The notes beneath the pieces are model-generated. The model was not told where the DNA came from. It saw only the letters and a list, made by a program, of their open reading frames with translations, and ran no database searches. From Rhynochetos jubatus (lineage: Eukaryota; Chordata; Aves; Eurypygiformes; Rhynochetidae), in contig CM050655.1 of assembly GCA_027574665.1 (NCBI GenBank), positions 10,039,170 to 10,103,169 on the forward strand: a DNA stretch of 64,000 nt. Direction: 5' to 3'. Of the stretch, positions 1 to 14,560 are shown piece after piece. Numbering within the stretch: the stretch's first letter is position 1; the number at the start of each line of letters is the position of its first letter. The position numbers and the translations under genes were made by a program.

Positions 1-3000
1 ATGGTATTTCACTGTAGAAGTTCCTAAATTGCCTATACGTGCTATCTTCTCTCATGCAACCTATTAGCACAATCATATAAAAACCAAACAGCATTTCCTA
101 GCTAGGCTTATATGTGTTGGCAGAAAACTGAAGATAAATAATGAAGCCAGGGTTTGTGGTCTCAAGAAAAGGGATTCGTGGTTCATGAGTGCTACGATCG
201 TGCACGATATGTTACTGAGCACAGCCTCAGAGCAGCACATTCTTCAGGTTTCTCCCCCTGACCCTACAAGGGTCTGACATTTGGAAGTTCCTCAAGTACA
301 GACCTTAAGCTTCTCCTTTTTTGATGACACTAGTAGTGTTTCCTCTGGATTCTTAAGTACCTTGCCCTTCAGAGATGCTAGTTCTCCTGCACAAAAACTA
401 GGGATGATTGTCAGTGGAGCACTGCTTTAGAGCCGTAGAAAATTAGCCTCCCAGAATAAAGACAAGTCTCCTGGCTGTCAGCCAAGGTCATCGCTAATCA
501 GAGAACAGAACATGTGGAGAGATGCCTGCTTTCAAGGAGTCAAACCCCTTGGCTTGGCCAATGAAATCCCCCTGTATTTATTTTCACTTCTTCTCTACTT
601 TTCAGCGAGGTGAAGAGGGGACCCTTTTCCTGTGAGAGGTGATGGACAGATGCCCAATTCCTCTTATGCAAGAGAGGGTTTGAAATGAGGTGTATCAAGT
701 GACTCTTGCACAGGGATGCTGGTGGGAATGTGTTCTGGAGTCCACCTTTATCCAGCACTGTTACTGGGTCAGGAAACTTAACTGCCAGTTAACACGACAC
801 CCCGTGGGAAGCACTCCCATGCCCAACACTTATACTTTAGTTTTTTTGAAGAAGCTCCTTTATAATGAATGCCCCTTTCGTTTACATAAAGAATAACCAT
901 GTTTTAAATATACTTTGTGTGTGTGCAGACACACACAGGTAAAAACAAAGACCGTGCTGGTTACTTTTTGGGCAGAGATTCACCGTGAGTTCAGTATGAG
1001 ACAGTCCCATGTTTTCCATCCAGAGGCATCTACCTAGCATGTTTTCTGACCCTCAGTGAGAGTTACTAGCACATTAAGAGGATTCAAAATTAAAAAACAG
1101 GTTAAGCAAGTATTGGAAAAGCACAGCAGAAGAGATGGATGGCCATTAAGACTTTTGGGAAAATGTGAAGGGTACGGCTCTTTTTCAGTGAAGCAAGACC
1201 AGTGCTGGGAAACGACTCCCGCGTGTCTCAGGCATGGGCACCTTGAAACAAGAGCGGTCACTTCTCATTTCTGTTTGACCTTGAGATCCTAACTGCTAAA
1301 GCAGCATCAGTGTGTTCGTTAGTAAATCTTCAGCTCAGTGACTGCCAATAAGCTAGCATGAAGACTGAATTACCACTCAAGTCTTACAATAAATTGGAAA
1401 AAATAGCTAACTAGCCTATATTACTACATAAGAACTAAAGGTTAAAAATGGCAACTTCTGCTCTTTGGGTTCATAAGTTACCTGATGCACTGAAAATAGG
1501 ATCAGTATTGACTTTAGCACGATACCACCTATAATGAAGGGAGCAAAGACCTTCTCCCACTGACGCAGGAGCTTTGTCTTCTTTGGGGGGTGCGGGTTTT
1601 ATTTTGAATGTTGCATAAAACATGCAGTGCATAACGAAAGGACACCTGATACCTTACATCGAGTTCCTTGCCAATTCTGCACTTTTCTAAGGAGTATTTC
1701 ACAACAGTGGAGACTGAAGTTTCTGCAGTTACACTGATATATAACTCAAGAAATAGAAGAATCAGACCAAGACAACTAGATTTTTTTTGTGTGGAATTGA
1801 AGTGCACCTCAGACATCGCTTTTACCTTCTCTCATGGAGGTAAGCCAGCTGTTACTGCACTAAAACCAAGGAAGCTGCTTGGGTAAGGCTAAAAGGAGAA
1901 CCAATGGACTTCATCTGCTGTCTATTTGTAGTTGCAAGCTATAATCTAGCACAAATAGCCACATTTAAAGAATGCAATTACACGGAACAAAGCTGATGAC
2001 TCTTTCCAATGCTCAGAGATCATTAGAAAATGGTAACCAGTTGCAACCTATTATTTCTTTGCACCAGAGAAATAAATTGATTACGTGTCAGCTGATTTTC
2101 TGTCTCACATAAATGGAGGTGTGCTTATAAAATCTATTCAAGCCTGCTAGCTCTAGCTCTGATGTCCACAGGCCAGGCACACGGAAGAAAAATAAGCTGG
2201 TTTGGGGAGGCTGCAATAACTCCGTTTGGTATTGCGGGTTCTAACATTCAGTATAGGTGAAAAAAAATTACATCATCACTGGAGATGCACCAGCTTACAC
2301 CAGGAAACAAATTACTGTCCAGAGATAAGCCATTTGACTGTCCTAACACACTGCTTGTGCATTAAGCCCAACTTCAACCCCAAAATCTGATAGGGCAGTT
2401 TCTGAAAGAGGCTGAACTTGGCACACCATTTTTTGCCATCATTTTGCACCAAAAATAACATGGTAACACTGAAGTATCTCCCTGCCATTTACTGGGCAGT
2501 TGGTTTCACTGCAAAATGAAACAATCAGCTTTTAGAAAAATGCTATCCACCATGTGACTTCCTAGTCCTTTTAATAATCAACCTGTGACTTCCATTACAG
2601 ATCCAGCTCACCCAACAGAAGAGAACTTAAGCAGCTTGGACTAATGTCAGAATGTTTTTGGTGCAAAGGTTGTTGACATCACTATGATTTTCTAGGGAAA
2701 CCACAGTTTAGGCTCCAAATCTTACAGCATCCCAGAAGAGTGTGCTTGGGTGACTCCCAAACCTTAACCTTTACTAAATACATTTTTAGAGTTTTGCTAC
2801 CATTATTCAAGTATCCGTTATTTACTAGTAAGCAGCTTTTCAATCTATTGTAGCCAAGAATCACTCCAGTGTCTGTTCCCATATAGTTCAACTGCCCTCG
2901 GTGATGAAGAAGGGGTTTTGCCCTTTGGAAGGAGGCAAGTAATATTTACTGAACAGAAAATATTTCAAAGTTTCTTGCCTTTTCAGTCCCATTGTTAGCT

Positions 3001-6000
3001 CTCTGTGCAAGAGCAAACTGACATATGTTGTAATCATTTCCCCTATACCTTGCATTCTGAGAAAACCAGATTCACACACAGCCCTTTTTTAATTCTTAAT
3101 ACGGGAAGTCTTCCCATAGTGATTAAACTCACTCAGATTATCCCCAGACAGAGTTCACATAGGCACCATTCATTTGAAAGATTCTTCAGTAAACTTGTAA
3201 AACTTCAAAATGAAAGTCTTTGCACTATGGACTGGAAGATCAAGTAGTTCATGTACTGTAAAAAAATAAACACCCTCTGAACCCCACATTAAAAATAAAC
3301 ACAGACAAAAAAACCCAACCTCAGTAAGAATCAAAATTCAGCTAAAGTGTGGGTTACTCCACACAGCTCAGACAGCATTCGGGTGGTCTGAACAACCCTC
3401 AGGAGCCGCCAGCATTCTCAAGACAGGTCACAGACCCCGTAGCCTGCGAGAGCTGTTCCTCCAGCAGCTATCTTGGGCATCTCTCCGCCTGCAAAGCAGG
3501 TGCTGCTTATCTCTGACGCATGACTCTGTCCGGAACGATGACCTTGAAAAGTAATTTTGTTGATCGATATCTGTTAGGGCTGAGATTAAGCAAGAGCATG
3601 TGCTGGTGGGGGGCTGCAGAAAAGCTATCAGACTGGTAATGACCCTGGTTTTGTTGTTTCTTTTGACTTTTACTTTTTGATATTGACTGCTGCAGCTATG
3701 CAACCAGTTTTATCTTTTTACCTCTAGTTTTCAAACACTTCTACATGTAACAGCAGCAATGCGTAACGATGGTTTACACCTCAATCCTTTGCCTAAAAGA
3801 TGAGAGTCTAACAGGTTTATTGCACTAAGCTTGGCTTTGTATCCCAGCTGAGACACACTTAAGAAACCAGGGAAGCAGTTAATACCTCTAACTTGAATGG
3901 AAAGGGCTAAGCTACCACTTTAAAGAAATAGGGACAGAACAGTTGCAACAGCCATAATGGGCATTTCAGAAATACCAAGGAAAACTTCTGCTTTCCCTCA
4001 CCCATTCAGACAGAGGGGTCTGTGTCCTGGGCACCTGGAGGTGATGCATCTCAAAGATCAGTTAACTTCCCTCTAACCTGCCTGCTTACTTGCAATAAAA
4101 GGTTAAACACAGTCTCTCTTGAAGCAAATACTAAATTCCCCTTTGGATTCACAGAAAGACTTATTTCAGATAAACTGATTTCAAGCTTTTCAGACAAAAG
4201 TTAGAACCAGAGAAAATCTGACAGCAAGTAAAACATTAAGACAAGACAGCATTACTTTCTGAAAAAAAAATTACATATTTTTTATAAAATGCTTTGCTTG
4301 AAGTCTTCGAAGAACAAATCCAAATAAAACAATGTTGGAGAAATTTCCAGATATCATGGTGGTATGGTCACAGCTTTATTATTGTCACAAAAAGCTTAAT
4401 TGCAATAGATTTTTACCAGCTCTATATACCTCTCACTTCCCATGCAGACAGCAGTGTTAAACATAAAATAGAATGGCTTCTCTTCAGGAAGTGTAATTAA
4501 ATAAAATGGGAATATAACTAAGGAAATGAGCCCTTTAAGATTCATTTAAGAAACGGCACACTGGTGCTGGGAATTTACTAAGGACTGTAAATCCTGGCTG
4601 AAGAACAGGCATAGGGGCTTCCAGAGAGATTGTTGGGAGTCTCTTTCCTTCCAAAGGAAATAAGTGATTGATAAAGGCAGCAAGTTGGTAAATTTCGTCT
4701 AGAAAAGAAAACCATCTTTCCCCCCCAACCTTTTCAAAACATGCTGGTGGACTTACTCTCAACTATTGACTGTATCTGTTCTTCCACATTATCCTGATGT
4801 GACTTTTAATCCTAAATTACTCATGCAATGTTATAATAAAAACACTAGAATCTGGGAATATAAACAGAGTATTAGGTATTAATTACTCCCTTCTCCAGGA
4901 TACAAGTTTCTTGCAAAAAGATAGCTACTTCCAGAAATACCAAGGTGAATGAGTGACATTGCTGCTGAGGTTTTGCCTACTCTTACATGATGTAGGATTC
5001 CAATTGACCATCAGCACTACTACAGGTAAGAGAGTGACACATCACACATGAACAAAAGCTGCCTCAGGTACGTCTTCATTCTTTTACCTTCTGAGGTAAG
5101 AGACAAAACCTCTATTTATACAATCTCCCAGGGCATTTTTTGTGCCTTCTACATAGAAAGGTTTTTGGTTTTTTGGGGTTTTTTTTCATGTTTCAGAACC
5201 ATGACAACTCATAACACTGTCCTGGCTATCTGTGTCTTCTTACAGTTCCCACAGCGTGGAAGTACCCTGTTTGTGTCTCTGAATCCTATAAAACCCCAGA
5301 TATCACAGCCAACATGAAAATCTGTTGAGCAAGATCACTCTGATTTTTTTTTTTTTAAATATCTCTCTCTCTCTATTAACAGTCTGTTTCCATGGTGACT
5401 TCATAGCGACCAGGAGGGTCACCTCTGCTGTATTCTATTTGAGACACCCATAATGATTATTGTGACTGCAAGAACTACAGCAACAGTGATTGACCTGTCA
5501 CTTCAAACAGGGAAAGGTTTCTTGTTTTGACATACAACCACGTAGTTTGTACCCATGGGTGCTCAGTGTACAGACAGATGGCTTAAGCTTTGAGAGAGCT
5601 GCACTGGGATAGAGAAGGCAACAGCCATGAACTATTTCTAGTTAAAGGAAACCTGAATCAAACCAAGTGGCAGATAGGGCAATGACTCACTATCCTAGCC
5701 AGAACAGGGAAGTTACAGGAGTTAACAAGCTATGGAGCCAGCATTTTGGTTTTTCATTCCAAGTAGGAGACGATCCCTAGCTCCAGCTCCTCCACAACAA
5801 ACGTTTATAACAGGGTAGGCATTTTAGACATGCCCCAAAATAGAAGAACCTGGTGATTTCAGTAAGCAAGAGAAGCAATACCGCAGAGGATAAGTTCATT
5901 CCAGAGTGTCAGAAATTAACATTTGACTAAAATAGTTTCATTTTCCTTCCATCAGAAACACTGCTTTGCAGGCAGAGAATCTTCAGCAATAGGATTATCA

Positions 6001-9000
6001 AAGAAAAGAGGCTTCACTCCTCCAATTAGATACTTGTACAAATAAAAACATTTTGCCTAGGAAATGGAAACAAAGGCTTTACCCTGAACCCACAGATCAT
6101 TTAAGATTTCAATTTAACAAAGCAAATATTGAAAGGAACTAGACACATAGTTGGTGTCAACAGCTAAAAAGTTTGCAAGATATGCAAGGTAGGAAGGGGA
6201 AGAAGCTTCTAATCTAAGCAGCCTGAAAGGACAACAAAAACACCTTCTAGCCTTCTCAAATTTTCAAGAGCATCTGAGAAAAATTCCTTCCACAAGACAA
6301 CCAGCAAGGGACAGAGGGGCTGCATGCTATTGTCTCTGCCTCAGTACCCTTGCTCGCTCTTGACTCAGCAAACGAGGTGTGGTTCAGATCCCAGCTAGGA
6401 AATCACAGCGACAAAGAAGGTTCGTTATCCTTGCACACTCCTGCAGCAGGGGCCTAGAGCTAGCAGTAAAACAGCATGTTCCTTTCTCCCCTCCTCCTTT
6501 CCTTCTTAAAAGCATACAAATAAACATCAACATAAGTCACTGAAGTTATGCAAAACAAAACCATTTTCTCCCCAGTTATATAGGTTGATCTTTAGCTCAA
6601 AGTTGTGCCACCCAAAGTTGCAGACTTCGGTTTGGAGTTTAAATATGACACTGGAGAGAGCACGCGACACTGCTGTTCCCTCAGGCTCCAGCCCTTAGCA
6701 CGCATCATCTAACCTCTTTGGAAGAAGAGCTACCAAAGCCTGCTGTGGGGGGTTTAACTAGGCTGACGAATTTGTACAATTGCTTGCAAGAAACACTGAC
6801 ACCACCAATCTGTCTGATTCTGGCTGGGCAACTAACAGTTACTGTAAACCAATGCCTATTTAAAACAGTTGTAGCTTCATCATTAACTTCTCTGATAAAA
6901 AAAAAAATAAAAACCCAGCACATCACTCAAGAAGAGAAGTGTGGTGAAATGTCATTACTCTCTTCAAAATACAGAGCAGCTCTGAGTGACAGGGCATGAT
7001 TACATCCTTCCAGACAAGAGCACAGAGAAAAGGGATTTCTGAAAGAAGCTGCCTCTCACAGAGACAACAGCTCGCATCTGAGCTGGCAAATCCTTTGGAC
7101 CAGAAACCTCCAAAGGATCCACTAACACAGCTGATTCAAAGGAACCAGCCTTTGAATGATGAGCACAGGCAGAAGCTTTATGGGGTGGGAAACACCTACA
7201 GCCAAGAAAAGGCTGAGAATAAAGCGATGGACTGGGTGATGTATGGCTGGATTGAGTAAGGAGGATGCCATCCAATATTTTTATTTGCTATTCATTTACC
7301 CTTCACCAGCAGCAATTTGCATAGGCTTCAGGCCTGCACGTTATGCGTTGCTCAGCCAGAGACAGGCATCTCCAGGAGTGCGTAACGTCACGGCAGAGGT
7401 GAACATGGGCCAGGGCTCTGATGTGCAGGGGCAGAGACAGCACCTCAGACCCTCTCTGCACGCCCTTGGCTGTGGGCACTCGAGGGCTCCCAGAGACAGT
7501 CCTGCTGCGAGCCACAGCTGAGGAGGGCAGCACTCAGGTCTTGCTCTTCTTATAGTCCCCTCCTCTCAAATTACTACATACAGCCCGTGCAGCAGGATTT
7601 ATACAAGTGGGGTGGGGGTGGTGGCATACAAAAAAATACCCAAAGTAACCACTGTGCCTTTTCAGAAAGGAAAAGCCATGCTGCTTAAATTCTCCCTTTG
7701 AAAGGGTCACAAAGGATGATCCAGTTGACACAATAAAGGTGTATTTTCAAAAATCATTTGAAGCTGTTTCTCAAAAGTGCTTCTTAATGCAACTCGGTTG
7801 TTAAGAGATAGCAAGAGATCTTTTCTGGGATTAAGAATCGAGTTATCTTTTAGCAATTTATCTCTTTACACCTGACTAAAAGATAAAGAAGTGGAAAGAA
7901 TTGGCCAGTTCTCAAAGGAAGTGCATTCCACAAAAAAAAAAAATATTTCCTAGCTTTCTGACCAAAGGAAGCCCTTATTTCGGTTTCCTACTTCAAAAAT
8001 GAAGATATGCATTATGAAGGTTTAGAGGAAAACAACAGCTTTCTTTATACCTAAATCCCCTCAAAGACACATATCAAATATGAGCAAAAGATGTATCTAT
8101 TTTTGAAAACAGGAAGTATCTATTAAATATACCATCAAACCATTTGGGTTTTGAAAAGAAAGGCCTATACCACTGTATAGGAATAAACATTTCAATTGAA
8201 CTCCACTGGGATGTGTCAAAACACTTTCACACATATCTATATTTTAATAATGGATCAGTGATATATCAATTATTACATACCAATAACCCAATTAAAAATA
8301 TACTCTGAATAAACAGTCTGGCCCAACTCCAAATCTGCAGACTATTTAAACAAGTTAATGGAAACATTAGGTGCCAGGATGCATATTTTGTTTTCTAATT
8401 AAGGTAGTATTTGGCTGACATAGAACCAATTTACATGTAAAAGCTAAACAATTAAAAAGGTCACACAACTAAGACTTAGGCATTTCACAGATGCAAATTG
8501 AGCTACCGAGTATAAAACAAAATCACAGGTGCCTGCTTGCTAACACAGAGACTGGTACCTGAGCTTCGATGACTTCATTCACATGTTATAATTGCCTACA
8601 ATAAAATCTAAAATGCAGAACTAAATAAGATCTGTTAGATTAGCGATGGTAGATGACAGGAGCTGATTGCCCATCCTCTGCAGCAGGCTGAATAACAAAC
8701 CATTCTTTGATGGGATCAATTTTGGATGCCTCAACACAACTGTAATCTCTTCTGCATCTGCGTGGACAAAGATGGGTTCACAGTGCCTAAAAGAGAGAGG
8801 CCTTAAGGAACACAAAACATTGAGGCTTGATAGAAATCAGACCACAGAAGCACCTCCTCCAGGGGTGGGGAGGGGGGTACCTGGCTGGGCCAGTGGGCAG
8901 CGAGCAACCCGAGTCAGCCCTGCAGAGTTTCAGCAGGGGCCAAGCCTGTGCTCAGCCCTGTTATCAGTTTGCCAGTGGTGGCGTTACAAACAAGGGTACT

Positions 9001-12000
9001 GTGTGACGGCTAAGAAGATAACTTACTAAGAGGGGAAAAAAACCCCAAATAAAAACCAAAAACAAAACAAAAGAAAGCAGCAATCCCGGTGTCTTGAAGC
9101 CTGACAATTTACTTAGCTGACCACTTCACGTAGCACTGACCCCTGGTGCTCTGCTGCTGGACAGGCTCTGGTGAGAGAAGCCAGGGAAATACAGAAAAGC
9201 AGCTGGTGCAGCAGGTAACAAAGTCAACCTCAAGAGTAAATATAGGCCAAGTTGAGAAATCTTCTCTCACTGGTGATTGTTTTAAAACTGCTAATATGCT
9301 GTACTCAAGGGACAACATTTCAGATCTTCACTAGCTATACAGAATTAAATCCAGACATAGGAATTCAGATTTTAAAAGGATTTTACTTTTCCTTGTCTGC
9401 TAATTTTCCTCCTCTTCTTTTTCCTCTCCCTCAGCTGCACAAGCCTACATGAGCCAGTTCACAAGTCACTCCATGAAAAAATAATTGAGTCCAGTGGAGG
9501 AAATACCATTTATGTGAGCCATGTCAAATAGAGAGCGGACCACTCCTTCAGAAAGGAAAAGACTTTTCACGTAGGCAAGTCTCAAAAGGAGGAGCAAGGC
9601 ACTACTAAGAAGCACTGATAAGCTCTGCTGGATATGTGCATCTAGGACTGTTGAAGTACATGGGAAGGACAAAAAAAAAAACCCACTAGCTAAAAAATCA
9701 AATCTTCCTGGAGCAATAAGACAGATTTCCAGCTCCATCAAAACTTGTATGCAAGAAAGTCACTATCCACCTGCAACCTGTAAGGAGTCTTGCCTGATGT
9801 GTAGGAACAGGATACACCATCGACTTGGGATTAATCAAATGCTTCTCTTTTCCTTCCAGTACAACCAGTTTGGTGGTGGTGGGTTTTTTTTTTTTCAGAT
9901 TTCCAAACCAGAATTTAAAAAAAATTGCTAACTGTGCCTGTCGAAGAGAGCTCAAGCTTCGAGGTGACATCATTAGGCGCTATGTGATAGATCGCATTTA
10001 ATAAAAAATTATATGCTTATTCACACCAGCCACAGCAACAAATCAAAATTTTTGGTTCTCTGGGAAGTTTGAGTTAGAAGAACAGATTGTTTAGTCATGA
10101 AGATGACAGCTAGAAATACAAGATTTTGCTAGACAGCAAATAATTCCCTGGTGGTAAGGCTGACAACCTTGGGACCTCTTTCTCAGGACATTATTCTTCA
10201 TCTCACCAACAAAAAACCCACAAAACCCACAAAAACCCCAACCCATACAAACACATGCTGCCAAAAACCTAACTGTACCACAAATATCACAGCAACCTTA
10301 AAGGTAATCATGCAAAGGAAAGCCAGAGAAACATGGCACATTTGTCTCTTCCCCTCCGAGAATAAATAAAAAGACATTTCAAACACTTTACTACAAAAAT
10401 AAAAAACTACCTGAAGAGAATAATAAAACACCTGTAACTTCAAGGTTTTCAGACAGGGAGAAGGACCCTGTTTTCTGCCCAGTTCCTAAAAAATGCTTTC
10501 AGTTTTCCACCCACATTGATTTCCTTACACAATACTTAGTACTTTTAAAATAATCGCGCTTTGAGTGAGAGCTGTAATACAGCAAATACAGATAAAAATA
10601 AATATTTTTTTACTCCCATTGCAAGAGGTAACACGGCCTTTGTGTTTACTTGCTAAGAAATGTAATCTATTTTGCAATAGATCTATGATAGCAAATGCAG
10701 CATGAATTACTGAACTAAATTAACCAAAGAAGACTGAAAAACACAAACAACATTAACATTAATAGAATATAAGTAAAATTTACTTGCATTTTATTTAATG
10801 GTCTCTGCATTAGTAGTCCCTGAAATGTACTTTCTCCATACAACAGTAGCAGTGAAGTAGCAACTGTTTACAGTGATGAAAAGATTTCTGTTATTTGCTT
10901 TATTTTTGAAGAGCTGGATCTTTTCATGGGACTTAAAGTCTATATAACCCATAAAGGTGGGTCATACAGGGAAGCTAATAGAAGGCCAGCATAAAAACTA
11001 AGTATTTGAAGATTTGATAAATCTGAAACCTTTTACATTACCAGAATTCCACAAGTACACATCTATTTCTATATTATCTGTAGGACCACAACAGAAAGGA
11101 TCCCAGCAGATGACCAAAGGCCTCACAGTTTGGGTCATCATTCCCAGAATAAAAAATGGCAGACACTTTGGTGTCTCAGTTAATAATGACCACTTAAAAT
11201 CCTCTTTTCAGCATTCTCCTCTCCTGGCAGAAGAATGCAAAACTTGTCTGAATTTCAGTGATTAAGATGGAAACATTCAAAATAACAAAAGATTCAAAAT
11301 TGATCAAAAAAAACCCAAAACAACTTCCATAAATATTAGGGTATGGGTTTGAATTAATCCTACAAAATAGTAAAACAGCTTTGAAATTTCAACCCATTCA
11401 TCTGACAACATGCACAAAATAATGGTGAGCTAACTTCTACTTTGATCAGGGACTATCAAAGGGGTTCTGTGGAGTTAATGCTTCTAAGTCCCACTGAAAC
11501 TGAATAGTTTGGAGACTAAATAACTTTGACTCAATCATAGCATCAATTTTTACCTTTTTTTGGCTGTCAGAAGACTTTCTGAGAAACTGAGCTGTTTCTT
11601 TCTAGTGCTTGAAAAAACAAAGACAAGTGTCATCTAAACATAATTAACATGTGCCACCATTCAATCTTTCAATAATGACTTAATAAAGCCATCATAACTA
11701 AAGCCAGGTTAGTAATTTAATGCTAATTATTTCCAATTAATTACTCCTTTTAAAAACAAAAGCAAAATGAAATTTTCACATTGCTGTCTTTAATAACTAC
11801 GAATACTTTTAATTTGCAACTCACTGACAAGTCCTTTCAACTTTTGCTGGTATTTATGTAACACTGACCAGCTAATTTAAACACAAAATCCTATGCATTT
11901 CCCAGCTAGATGAATTACAGACCTTCAGTTCCAATGTAAAATTTGATCAAAATTCAACTCAAGAAATTTTTGAACAATATATTCCAATGCAAAAAATCCT

Positions 12001-12200
12001 CCAGAAGCATCAGAAACTTCTGAGCAGGACTTTTTTTGATTTTTTTTTTTTAATTCTTAATACATTGCTATCTGCTCATCAAACCCCACATATACAGAAG
12101 CTTTTGCCTATGAGAAAATGGACATTTCATTGGTGAGGAAAAAGCTAGAATTTTCCCTTATGCTTTACTGAAATACTTTTTTTTTTTTTAAATCTCCTTT
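1..12200. other. Intergenic DNA downstream of GRID1, left block
   Basis: There is no recognisable gene in this AT-rich stretch. All open frames are short (at most 120 codons, at 8667-9029) and lack family motifs or splice-supported structure. Small items are a 12-bp palindrome ATCGTGCACGAT at 197-208, a TG/CA inverted microsatellite near 917-938, CT repeats near 5362-5375, and a G-rich patch at 8863-8880. It is consistent with a gene-poor region beyond the 3' end of GRID1. Confidence 0.6.
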
Positions 12201-14560
12201 TCTTAATGCTTGTTTACAACAGTTTAAGGCCAACCCAGAAAGATAAAGTCACTGACACTGAAGTCAACCTGCTGCCAGCCCCAAGGGGCTCATGTTCAGC
12301 CCATCCCTGCCCAGCTGCAGCACATCTGCCTCTGGCAGAGGCTGCCCAGGCACTGGCTCCCCCCAATTCCCCTCCCAGAGGGCTGCTGCCATCTTCTGCG
12401 ATTCCTCCCCGAACAGCAGAGAAGCATTTCCCTTTAGCAAGCCACACAGGTAAAGGGATTAAGTGATAAAGAATAATTAAAGTGATGGTCTAATTTAACA
12501 CTTTACATTTTGCATGCTTTCACTGTCTGCTGTTAGAGTTCTTAATAAAAGGTTTAATACACTTCTCATGGCACTTAATACAGTGGAACTAAGCAGGCTT
12601 TATAACTAAAGGCTTGGGACCTGCCCAACAGCTGTTTAATGCCCAAGCCTGCACTCTAGGACGCTGCTTTTGCACCCTCATGGTCACTCACGGCAAGGTA
12701 CCTGCACCACTTGAGGAGCCCTGCTCCAGGGTCAAGCAAGCTGTTAGCCCGCCCTGTGCTCTGGTACTCTCCCCGTTTTTGAGATCTCTCTCCTAGTGCT
12801 GCACTCCACCACCATTTTCTGGGCGTGGTATTTCAGCCCTTAGAGGTGGATCTCATCCTCCAAATCCCACCAGGCAGAGCACGGGGGAGTCTTCACCTTC
12901 ACTGCCCCTGAGGACGGTGAGCAGCCACTCTCCCCCCACAGGATGGCAGGTTCTCCTCCTGACACCCCAGCAGGGTGTTGTCTCAGAATAACCAAGGTTA
13001 TTGCCTGCTCTGGCCTCGGGAGCAGACCCGGGATGATCAGCAGCTGCACTGAGCTGTCAGGAACTCAGTGACACACCTATGGATCCATACCCTGGCCTGT
13101 CAGGATGTCACCTATTTGCTGCATGGAAAAGACAGTACATCCAGTTCCCAAAAAGCAGGACTTGCTTTACAACAGACCTCTACAGTGCCCAAAGCACCGA
13201 TTTTTTCTTGTCACTGAATGTAAACAAGCTACAGTCAGGAGTGAAATATGGTTTACTAAAGCCACTGAATTGATAGAGCTTCATATTCCTCCGTGGCAGA
13301 TGTTACAAATATGCAGACAGACAGTCCTTATTGATCCAAATGGTTTGCAGAAACTCCATTTGAAAGCATATGTTTCTCTGCTTGACATTTTGACACGAGT
13401 GACAAGACAATGCCAGGAATGCAAATGTGCAAGGGGAAGCTGTTCTTGTGTTGTAAAAAGCACATTCCCCCTGTCAAAGAGTTGGGTAAACGGTCGCACG
13501 ACTAATCACAGCTCAGAAGAGACAAGCAAGACTATCTCCACACACAGAACAGGAGGGAAAAATCAAACAGCATGGACTTCAAACAGCAAATCACAGCCCT
13601 ATCTGCACAGTCTGATACCCTTGCCATTTGTTCTCTCCACGTACGGGCATAAGTCTGGTTGATCTGAAAGCCTCAGTTTCCCAATTCAGCATCACATGGA
13701 TTTTAAGAAACCGGCATGCAATAATGACAGTTGCATGCAGCAACCTCCATCCCCATGGTTCATACCCTGGTGGCTATTCGTACTCTGATAGGGATGTTAC
13801 CCTATTTTCATTCCAAGCCTCACCAAGTCTTGCCAAAGGGTAATTCCCGCACCAGCACCTTGTCTACACCATCAGTGCTCCCCTCCAGAGACCTTCACCT
13901 CCCTCCCCAGCTAGTACCACAGCACTTTGGGGTATGCCCATGTCCCCTCTCCCACTGCTGCTCTGGGGCTCTCCTGTGCCCCCCCCCCCCATCACCACCG
14001 CAGCAGGCACAAGCTCTCCAGGAAGCTCGCAGCCAATGCTGCCAAGTACCACGCTCACTTTGCCATCATCTCAGGGTCCCCGCAGCGTACATGCTGAGCC
14101 GTGGGCTCTACTGCCAAGTTAGCAGTTGCTATACAGGAAGTTGAAAGCTTTCATGACCAAAGCACCCTCCCAAAAACTGGTTCTTATCATAATTCAAGGT
14201 GGCTTTATAATCAAGAAGAAATTGAGGCGTATTTTCCTGGCCAGCTCTTAAATGGCAGCTGAAATGCAGGAAATACTCATCTTCAACAGCTTGCAAGTGC
14301 TGTACCTGCCTACACCCTATGCTTCTCAGGAGAGTTTCTCCTGTCACACATTATCCACCCAGCAAGCAGCAACACAGAGAAAGCAGCACTGTGACTGAAA
14401 GGCAAAACCCACATGTCACACCCAGACACATCCCTCTCCTTCACCCAGAGCAGGACAAGCCTGTCCCTTCAACTGGGGGCGATGGGCAGCAACCAGGACT
14501 GAGCTCAGTCCTCCAGGACCCTTACTAATATACTGAGCTGAAAAAGGGTCTGTGACTGCA
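12200..14560. other. Intergenic block with GC-richer patches
   Basis: Compared with its surroundings this block is richer in G and C, especially at 12290-12430, 12620-13060 and 13840-14120. It includes a C12 run at 13979-13990. It holds the longest open frame of the window (13105-13662, plus, 185 codons), which has no recognisable domain, and overlapping Pro/Ser-rich frames that reflect C-rich composition. CpG density is modest, so it is not a clear CpG island. Confidence 0.45.

Noticed and set aside
8455-8482. aaaggtcacacaactaag, similar to a MIR core
   Set aside because: Only about 16 bases match and the flanks do not extend the similarity.
13668-13683. gcctcagtttccc, as in MIR 3' regions
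   Set aside because: Too short; the following bases do not continue with the expected catctgtaaaatg.
13731-14144. 137-codon Pro/Ser-rich plus-strand frame
   Set aside because: Explained by C-rich low-complexity DNA including a C12 run; the overlapping frames look equally open.
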